Positions 31,330 to 37,254 of a DNA stretch of 48,043 nt are shown here, piece by piece. The notes under the pieces are model-generated. The model was given only the letters and a program-made list of their open reading frames with translations. It ran no database searches and had not been told where the DNA came from. Within the stretch, counting starts at the first letter, position 1, and every line of letters starts with the position of its first letter. Where the stretch lies: positions 1 to 48,043 of the forward strand of contig JAFYYJ010000111.1 in assembly GCA_017557605.1 (NCBI GenBank). Reading direction: 5' to 3'. The translations under genes were made by a program, and so were the position numbers. This DNA is from Salinivirgaceae bacterium (GTDB lineage Bacteria > Bacteroidota > Bacteroidia > Bacteroidales > SZUA-534).

Positions 31330-32211
31330 ATGAAAAGACAGACAATCATACAATTAACGCTTCTGGCCGGACTGATAGTCGGAAGCTTTATCCCGTCGAA
31401 CGCACAAAAGAAAGGCAACAACGAATGGTTGGTTGTTGAGTTGGGCGGCGGTCTGCAAAACATACAATTCGCGCCCAAAGACGGCGAACACACGGTTGGC
31501 GTGGGGGCGACCTTCGCAGCCAAATATCTGCGCCACCTCAACAACCAATGGAGCGTGAGCGGCGGATTTGGCTTTGCTAACTATAGTTCAAAAGCGGAAT
31601 TCAACATGCTTGAAACGACTCAAGAGTTTGACAATGAGAACAATCGTCCATACGAGTTGCGCACGGAATACATCAACTTTGTCGAGAAGCAGAAGATGTT
31701 TCAGATAGAGATTCCTGTCGGTGCCACATTCCGCATTGAGAACATACTGTCGAACAATGATTTATATCTTGGAATGGGACTCCGATTCGGAATACCAGTC
31801 AGCAGCCGATACAAGCTGAAATCGGGTCAATACAAGGTTTCGGGATACTATCCGTCGTTGGATGTACAGTTTGAGGACATGGAGGAACACGATTTCTACA
31901 CTGTCGAGGCCGAAAAACAGAAAGGGAAGACCAATATTGCTGGCTTCAACATGTCAATTTACGGCGAGGCGCTTCTGCACAAGAGCCTCAGCAAGACAAT
32001 GTCGGCCTATGCCGGACCATATTTCAGCTACTGTCCGCTAAACATTGCAAAACCTGCTGATGCCCCGATAGTGGACACTGGCCGCCAGTACAACAGCTCG
32101 CTGAACTCAAACCAAGTGGACAAGGCTCATCTGGTAACTATAGGACTGAAAGCAGCTGTTTTACTCGATTTCCGAAAGACATTCCATATCAGCAGTTCTG
32201 CAAAATTCTAA
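31330..32211 (+). CDS. Outer-membrane beta-barrel protein, partner of adhesin 2
   Basis: A 293-residue exported protein with a signal peptide ending SNAQ, followed by beta-strand-rich sequence with alternating hydrophobic residues and an aromatic C-terminal strand. It is a paralogue of the barrel at 2089-3027, sharing GGGLQNIQ, EKQK, FGIPVSSRYKLKSGQY, GYYPSL, QKGK, FSYC and SNQVDKAHL. It starts 25 bp after the adhesin 2 stop codon and ends at a strong terminator, so adhesin and barrel form a two-gene operon. By analogy with large T9SS adhesins that need a dedicated outer-membrane partner (SprB with SprF), it may help secrete or anchor the adhesin. It is not itself recognisable as SprF. Confidence 0.82.
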   Translation: MKRQTIIQLTLLAGLIVGSFIPSNAQKKGNNEWLVVELGGGLQNIQFAPKDGEHTVGVGATFAAKYLRHLNNQWSVSGGFGFANYSSKAEFNMLETTQEFDNENNRPYELRTEYINFVEKQKMFQIEIPVGATFRIENILSNNDLYLGMGLRFGIPVSSRYKLKSGQYKVSGYYPSLDVQFEDMEEHDFYTVEAEKQKGKTNIAGFNMSIYGEALLHKSLSKTMSAYAGPYFSYCPLNIAKPADAPIVDTGRQYNSSLNSNQVDKAHLVTIGLKAAVLLDFRKTFHISSSAKF

Positions 32212-32212
32212 T

Positions 32213-32266
32213 GGGGGTACTCCCCTATTCTTAAACGCCGATAACAACTCGTTGCCGGCGTTTTTT
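32213..32266 (+). terminator. Terminator of the adhesin 2 operon
   Basis: Arms AACGCCG (32234-32240) and CGGCGTT (32256-32262) are followed by a T-run. A short GGGG/CCCC hairpin precedes it directly after the stop codon (32213-32225). Confidence 0.85.
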
Positions 32267-32317
32267 ATTTTAAGATTTTCCTTACATTTACCATTCAATC
32301 GTTAAAAAAAAACTGCT

Positions 32318-33514
32318 ATGAAGATAACAGCAAACAACCGCAACGGACAAGCAACTCTCACCATCGAAGGTCGAATGGACACATCAGCTACAACACAGGC
32401 TATGGCCGACATCGACAGCCAGTTGGCGGCCTGCGGCAAAATCGACAATCTGACCTGCGATGCCTGCGGGCTTGAATACATATCGAGTTCGGGACTGCGT
32501 ATTCTGTTGGGGTTGGCCAAGCGCTACCCGGGTTTCCGCGTCACCGAGGTTTGCCCCGACGTTTATCAAGTACTTGAAATGACGGGCTTTACAAAGATTA
32601 TGAACGTCGAGAAGGCTATGCGGCGTTTCAGCGTCGACGGATGCCAGATTATTGGCCGTGGCGGCGTTGGCGTGGTCTATCGCATCGACGACGATACCAT
32701 TATAAAAGTGTTCCGCGAGGGTACCACCATCGACGAGGTGCAGACCGAGATTACAATGGCCAAAGAGTCGTTTGTATTGGGAATGCCCACAGCCATATCG
32801 TTCGACATTGTTCGTGTCGGCAGTCAGTATGGTCTTGTGTATGAGTTGCTTAAAGCCGATACACTGACCGCCTGCCTGAAACGTGAGCCGCAGCGCATCG
32901 ACGAGTTTGCAAGGCTCTACGCCAGTCTGTTCCGCCACTTGCACGACATTAAGGTGCCAAAAGGCGGCAGCATCCCATCGTGCATCGAGCGCGAGGAAGA
33001 GGCCGTGCGCATTATCAGCCGCTATTTCGACGCGCCATCAACCGACCTTATGATGCGCATAATCCAGTCAATCCCACAAGGCGACCGCCTTCTGCACTGC
33101 GACCTTCAAACCAAAAACGCAATGCTGCAGAACGGCGAGTTGATGCTGATTGATATGGGCGAGGTTGGCTACGGACACCCGATTATCGATTTGGGACATT
33201 CCTATTCGGCAATGGTGTCGCTCGTGGGCGATTACGAGCAGATTATAGGCCTTCCGCAGCAGTTGGCTAACGATATATGGTTGAAGATGATACAATATTA
33301 TTTCGAAGGCCAGAGCGCCGATTTCATTAAGCACCGCACCGAGCAGATTGCCGTTGTGGGCTGTCTGCGCAACTTCACGTGGCTTTCGTTGAGCAACTCG
33401 TTCCCCGACGAGGTGATTCGCCACTGCCAGGAAATCTTTGCCGAACGACTCACCAAACGGAAGGACTACATACTGTCGGTTTGCGACACATTTAAAGATT
33501 GGACGTTAGATTGA
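32318..33514 (+). CDS. STAS domain fused to an aminoglycoside-phosphotransferase-like kinase
   Basis: A 398-residue cytoplasmic fusion. Residues 1-100 are a STAS domain (LTIEGRMDTSATTQ; the LEYISSSGLRILL loop carries the serine normally phosphorylated in anti-sigma antagonists). Residues about 107-398 are an APH-like kinase: glycine loop IIGRGGVGVVYRI, ATP-binding lysine in TIIKVF, catalytic HCDLQTKNAML and metal-binding LIDMGEVGYG. Canonical partner switching uses a GHKL-fold kinase such as RsbW, so an APH-fold kinase on the same chain as its possible substrate is unusual. It stands 250 bp upstream of the Cache-SpoIIE-HATPase gene and may act with it. The phosphorylated target is not known. 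Confidence 0.88.
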   Translation: MKITANNRNGQATLTIEGRMDTSATTQAMADIDSQLAACGKIDNLTCDACGLEYISSSGLRILLGLAKRYPGFRVTEVCPDVYQVLEMTGFTKIMNVEKAMRRFSVDGCQIIGRGGVGVVYRIDDDTIIKVFREGTTIDEVQTEITMAKESFVLGMPTAISFDIVRVGSQYGLVYELLKADTLTACLKREPQRIDEFARLYASLFRHLHDIKVPKGGSIPSCIEREEEAVRIISRYFDAPSTDLMMRIIQSIPQGDRLLHCDLQTKNAMLQNGELMLIDMGEVGYGHPIIDLGHSYSAMVSLVGDYEQIIGLPQQLANDIWLKMIQYYFEGQSADFIKHRTEQIAVVGCLRNFTWLSLSNSFPDEVIRHCQEIFAERLTKRKDYILSVCDTFKDWTLD

Positions 33515-33555
33515 ACATTATCAACGAATTAAACGAATTTAGACGAATATAAGGC

Positions 33556-33743
33556 GAGCCGCTTCGCGGGAAATTGAAAGAAAATTTTAAATAAAATCAT
33601 AAGGAAATGATTTATAATATTTTATCTCTAACCAAAAGAACCCAAATGAATCCAAACACAATATTTTGGGTTTAGTTTGGATAAGTTTGGTTAGAAATAA
33701 TTTTTTGGTTGAATTTTCTAAAAATTTCCGCCCGTAAGGGCGC
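33556..33743. repeat. MITE-like inverted-repeat element, copy 1
   Basis: About 190 bp with hairpin ends: CCGC-TTC-GCGG at the left (about 33559-33569) and CGCCC-GTAA-GGGCG at the right. The left end (GCGGGAAATTGAAAGAAAAT) is similar to the reverse complement of the right end. The middle is an imperfect palindrome of CCAAA/TTTGG blocks (about 33630-33695). The right 33 bp (33711-33743) are identical to 47251-47283. There is no coding capacity. It lies just upstream of the SpoIIE gene start. Confidence 0.65.
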
Positions 33744-33762
33744 TAAAAAACAAACTATCGAG

Positions 33763-35973
33763 ATGAGCAAGAAATTCAAAGAATGGCGTAAATCGCTGAA
33801 AACCAAATCGACTTTGGCCATAATCATAACCGCCGCAGTGTTGATTGAGACAACATCGGCGGTGCAGTATAAATTTGCCAGCGATGGTATCCGCGAGGAG
33901 GTGCAGCTGCGTGCCGAAAGCGAATTGAAAGTTCGCAACCTGAAGATTAACAATGTGATGAGCGCTGTTGAGGTGGCGGTGCAGAATATGGAGTGGATTG
34001 TTGAGTTGTGTCTCGATAAGCCCGACTCGATGTACGCTGTAACACGCAAAATGCTCACTTGCAACGATATAATTGTGGGTAGTGCCGTGGCTTTCGAGCC
34101 GAACTACTACCCCAAAAAAGGCCGCCAGTTCTCGCCCTATTCCTACAAAACCGAAGACGGCACCATCCTAAGCAAGCAACTTGGCACCGACGATTATGAG
34201 TACCACGAGATGGAATGGTACGCTGTGCCAATGCGCAACAACCGTCCGCACTGGAGCGAGCCTTACTACGACGAGGGCGGCGGCGAGATGATGATGTCGA
34301 CCTACTCGATGCCAATTCACGACGCCACAGGCCGCACGGTGGGTATTTTCACCGCCGATGTGTCGCTCGACTGGCTGGGCGAGGTTATCAACGCCAACCG
34401 CATCTATCCTTCATCGGTGAATATGATGATTTCGCGCTCTGGCCAGATGATGGCCTGCCCCGTTGAGAGCCTTGTGATGCGCGCCAACATTATCGACCTG
34501 ACATCTGGAATCAAAGACACATCGGTTGAGCGCGTGAACCGCGAGATGATGTCGGGCGGCAGCGGTTGCGCCACCATCACTGACGACGATGGCGAAGTGA
34601 ACTACGTTTATTATGCGCCTGTCGATAACGGCACAGGATGGTCGATGGCGGTCATCTGCCGCGACAGCGAGATTTACGAAGGCTTGCGCAAGGTGGGCTT
34701 GAATCTGTTCGGATTGATGATTATCGGCCTTGCGCTTCTGGGCTTCATTATAATGCGTACAATCCGTAGCATCAATAAGTTGCAGATTGTGAACGCCGAA
34801 AAGGAACGCATCGGCAGTGAGTTGCACATTGCCAGCGAGATTCAGAAAGGTATGCTGCCGAAGATTTTCCCGCCGTACCCCGAGCGCGACGATATTGAGA
34901 TTTACGGTCATCTGGTTCCTGCCAAAGAGGTGGGTGGCGATTTGTTCGACTTCTATATCCGTGACGAGAAACTGTTTTTCTGCATAGGCGATGTGTCGGG
35001 TAAAGGTGTTCCCGCTTCGTTGGTGATGGCTGTCACAAGGGCGCAGTTCCGTACGCTGTCGGCGCACGAGTCGTCGCCCGACCGCATTGTCACGGCTATG
35101 AATGATGCAATGTCGGAAATGAACGATGCCAATATGTTTGTAACGTTCTTCATTGGCGTGCTCGACCTGCCTACGGGCCGTATGCGCTACTGCAACGCAG
35201 GTCACAACTCGCCGCTGCTCATTGGGTCGGGTGTGGGTGTGCTCAAGTGCGGCTCAAATATTCCACTTGGCGTGATGGAAGGATGGAAATACACTGCGCA
35301 GGAGACGCATATCGACTGTGGCACAACCGTTTTTCTGTTCACCGATGGCCTGACCGAAGCCGAGAACACCGACCACGAACTTTTCGGAGACGACCGTATG
35401 GTGCAAGTGTCGCGCGAGGCCCTTGCCGCAGGAATACATCAGCCCGAAGTGTTCATTGGCCGTATGAGCGATGCCGTGTGCGATTTTGTTGGCAATGCCG
35501 ACCAGAGCGACGACCTGACAATGCTGGCCGTGCAGTACACCAAGCAGCAGATTGACGAGAAATTCCAGCGTAGTGTGACGCTTCACAACAATATCGATGA
35601 GATACCGAGTCTGGCCGAATTTGTCGAGGGTGTGTGCGAGGCCGTGGGTTTCGACGCATCGCTGACAATGCAGATGAATCTTGCCATTGAGGAGGCTGTG
35701 GTGAACATTATCAACTACGCCTATCCGCAAGGTACACACGGAGTTATCAATATCAAGGCGCAAGCCAACGATGTACGTCTGAAGTTTGTCATAACCGACA
35801 GCGGAGCCCCATTTGACCCCACCGTCAAAGAGGATGCCGACATTACTCTGTCGGCCGAACAGCGCCCCATCGGCGGTTTGGGAATACACCTTGTGCGCCA
35901 GCTGATGGACAGTATCAATTACGAATACACCGACGGCAAAAACGTGCTGTCGTTAAGGAAAAAGTTGAAGTAG
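33763..35973 (+). CDS. Cache sensor with SpoIIE phosphatase and RsbW-like ATPase domains
   Basis: From the ATG at 33763 (MSKKFKEWRK; the open frame extends upstream to 33709 inside a repeat element) this is a 736-residue membrane protein. Domains in order: transmembrane helix (about 16-37); extracytoplasmic dCache-like sensor (about 38-305; WYAVPMRNNRPHWSEPYYDEG); second helix (about 312-333); SpoIIE/PP2C phosphatase (about 365-575; KEVGGDLFDF, GDVSGKGVPASLVMA, FTDGLTEAEN, SDDLTML); and GHKL ATPase (about 600-736; IEEAVVNIINYAYPQG, DSGAPFDP, GGLGIHLVRQL). It thus carries both the phosphatase and the kinase type that set STAS phosphorylation in partner switching. Likely partners are the STAS domains at 32318 and 42158. 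Confidence 0.92.
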   Translation: MSKKFKEWRKSLKTKSTLAIIITAAVLIETTSAVQYKFASDGIREEVQLRAESELKVRNLKINNVMSAVEVAVQNMEWIVELCLDKPDSMYAVTRKMLTCNDIIVGSAVAFEPNYYPKKGRQFSPYSYKTEDGTILSKQLGTDDYEYHEMEWYAVPMRNNRPHWSEPYYDEGGGEMMMSTYSMPIHDATGRTVGIFTADVSLDWLGEVINANRIYPSSVNMMISRSGQMMACPVESLVMRANIIDLTSGIKDTSVERVNREMMSGGSGCATITDDDGEVNYVYYAPVDNGTGWSMAVICRDSEIYEGLRKVGLNLFGLMIIGLALLGFIIMRTIRSINKLQIVNAEKERIGSELHIASEIQKGMLPKIFPPYPERDDIEIYGHLVPAKEVGGDLFDFYIRDEKLFFCIGDVSGKGVPASLVMAVTRAQFRTLSAHESSPDRIVTAMNDAMSEMNDANMFVTFFIGVLDLPTGRMRYCNAGHNSPLLIGSGVGVLKCGSNIPLGVMEGWKYTAQETHIDCGTTVFLFTDGLTEAENTDHELFGDDRMVQVSREALAAGIHQPEVFIGRMSDAVCDFVGNADQSDDLTMLAVQYTKQQIDEKFQRSVTLHNNIDEIPSLAEFVEGVCEAVGFDASLTMQMNLAIEEAVVNIINYAYPQGTHGVINIKAQANDVRLKFVITDSGAPFDPTVKEDADITLSAEQRPIGGLGIHLVRQLMDSINYEYTDGKNVLSLRKKLK

Positions 35974-35984
35974 TGGAGTTGAAG

Positions 35985-36040
35985 GCTATAAAAAACTAAA
36001 CCCACCGACTTGACTTGCGTCAGGGGACGGTGGGATTCCT
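35985..36040 (-). ncRNA. Candidate minimal small RNA divergent from the Abi gene
   Basis: A leftward promoter at 36046-36074 would start a transcript near 36039. It forms a hairpin with arms CCCACCG and CGGTGGG and an inner UGAC-GCAA-GUCA tetraloop stem (36001-36034), followed by a T-rich run on the minus strand (35985-36000). The predicted unit is only about 55 nt, has no open frame, and lies between the end of the SpoIIE gene and the start of the Abi_2 gene. The hairpin could instead simply serve as a terminator for some unseen minus-strand transcript. Confidence 0.4.
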
Positions 36041-36045
36041 CACTG

Positions 36046-36074
36046 CAAATATAGGAAAGTTTTTTATATTGCAA
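36046..36074 (-). promoter_or_regulatory. Leftward promoter in front of the small hairpin unit
   Basis: The minus strand has TTG (plus-strand CAA at 36072-36074), 18 nt, then TATATTTG (36046-36053), matching the Bacteroidetes promoter with a spacer one nucleotide short. No minus-strand gene lies downstream other than the short hairpin unit. Confidence 0.5.
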
Positions 36075-36106
36075 GACATTCAGCAAAACTTTTTTTCGAT
36101 AAAAGA

Positions 36107-36799
36107 ATGAAATACAAAGATTTTGAAAAAATATTGTCGCAACAACGGATGAGTCGCTACCTGATAGCCTGTGGTGGCGACACGCGCAAAGCGATGACTC
36201 TTTACCGATATAATTTGCAACTCTCGCAGGAGGCATTTACCATAATAAGTTGTTTCGAGGTGGCGTTGCGCAATGCGATTGACAACCATTTAGTATCAAT
36301 ATTTGGTGCGGAATGGCTCAAAAACTCTATTATGAATGGTGGTATTTTTACGAATCCCATACTTCACAGAACTTATGATATAGTAAATCAGGCATACAGA
36401 GCGCTTCAAAGCACAGGCGATTATTCTCATTCAAGTTTGCTGGCCTCTATGAAATTTGGAACGTGGAAGTATATGTTTTCGCCTATACAATATAGGGCTA
36501 CGGGAAATAGTCTATTACGTATTTTCCCTAACAAAGCCCGCTCAACCCCTGAAATTCAGTACAATCACTCATACATTTTCAACGAACTCGACAAAATTAA
36601 CACGTTGCGCAACCGCATAGCGCACCACGAGCCAGTTTGTTTTTCGTTGCAGCAACCCGTAATCGACACTGCTTATATTTTGAACGAATACCAGAAAATC
36701 CAAACGCTCTTTATGTGGATGGGTATAGACAATCGTGCCCTGCTTTATGGTCTCGACCATATCCAACAGGTTTGTGCAAGAATTAATGAGTTGAAGTAA
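36107..36799 (+). CDS. Abi_2 (AbiD/AbiF-like) family protein with a HEPN-type RNase motif
   Basis: A 230-residue protein with the Abi_2 layout: N-terminal MKYKDFEKILSQQRMSRYL, central FEVALRNAIDNHL, and LRNRIAHHEPV near residue 165, whose R-x4-H spacing is the HEPN ribonuclease signature. Abi_2 proteins act in phage exclusion, and HEPN proteins commonly cleave RNA on infection; activity here is inferred from the motif. The coding strand is AT-richer than the metabolic genes around it. It is followed after a noncoding stretch by a restriction-modification gene, so it belongs to a small defence island. No protein antitoxin gene is adjacent; both flanks instead carry candidate structured RNAs. 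Confidence 0.85.
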   Translation: MKYKDFEKILSQQRMSRYLIACGGDTRKAMTLYRYNLQLSQEAFTIISCFEVALRNAIDNHLVSIFGAEWLKNSIMNGGIFTNPILHRTYDIVNQAYRALQSTGDYSHSSLLASMKFGTWKYMFSPIQYRATGNSLLRIFPNKARSTPEIQYNHSYIFNELDKINTLRNRIAHHEPVCFSLQQPVIDTAYILNEYQKIQTLFMWMGIDNRALLYGLDHIQQVCARINELK

Positions 36800-36919
36800 T
36801 TTGGGTCGCCGATGGAGACCTAATTGATGTTTCCTATCCTACCCGAATTTTACGCGATTGATTATCAATTGCTTACGTTTTAAGTGTGCATTATAGTTAA
36901 AATCTGCCAAAATCTTTCC

Positions 36920-36927
36920 TACATTTG
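36920..36927 (+). promoter_or_regulatory. Promoter -7 box upstream of the structured RNA
   Basis: TACATTTG fully matches TAnnTTTG. A TTA, not TTG, lies 20 nt upstream (36897-36899), so the -33 part is weak. A perfect ATTGAT/ATCAAT dyad lies at 36857-36869, which could be an operator. Confidence 0.4.
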
Positions 36928-36933
36928 ACTACC

Positions 36934-37195
36934 CTTTGCGTCTTGTGCGAAGGACTAAAATTGATGTTTCATTAAAAACTAATTGTATAAGATTAAATTT
37001 ATAAACTAACATATTGTTAATCAGCGTTTATTTATTATTCGGAATCATCTTTGAACCTAGGAAATTCAAAAATTGAGAGTATTCACACGAATAAGTCGAT
37101 AGATGCCTACGCTATGCGTGGGCTCGGCTTATCTGTGAATACGGGCAATCCTAGGGCCTTAAGATGTGGATAATGTTTGAGTCCACATTTTTTTG
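36934..37195 (+). ncRNA. Candidate structured RNA or leader before the restriction-modification gene
   Basis: Between the TACATTTG box (36920) and a strong terminator (37164-37195) there is no plausible gene, but there is extensive pairing. CCTAGG at 37056-37061 pairs with 37150-37155. Nine bases (37079-37087) pair with 37134-37142, five (37091-37095) with 37128-37132, and an 8-bp apical stem (37105-37112 with 37116-37123) contains one G-U pair. This is a long bulged hairpin of about 100 nt. It may be an independent small RNA or an attenuator controlling the restriction enzyme. I cannot assign it to a known RNA family. Confidence 0.45.
37164..37195 (+). terminator. Intrinsic terminator 60 bp before the restriction-modification gene
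   Basis: Arms ATGTGGA (37164-37170) and TCCACAT (37182-37188), an 11-nt loop and a run of seven T residues. A terminator directly in front of an open gene, with no gene ending just before it, suggests either the end of a small RNA or attenuation. Confidence 0.8.
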
Positions 37196-37254
37196 CCACA
37201 AATGATTGCTCGTCAGCCCGAAACAGATAAGTGAGCGCGCAATTTTTAAAGCGT

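Noticed and set aside
37079..37142. tRNA gene
   Set aside because: The pairing is one long bulged hairpin, not a cloverleaf, and no T-loop GTTCRA sequence is present.
37056..37156. Integron attC site or IS200/IS605-type terminal hairpin
   Set aside because: The bulged hairpin shape is similar, but the attC end boxes are absent and no integrase or transposase is near.
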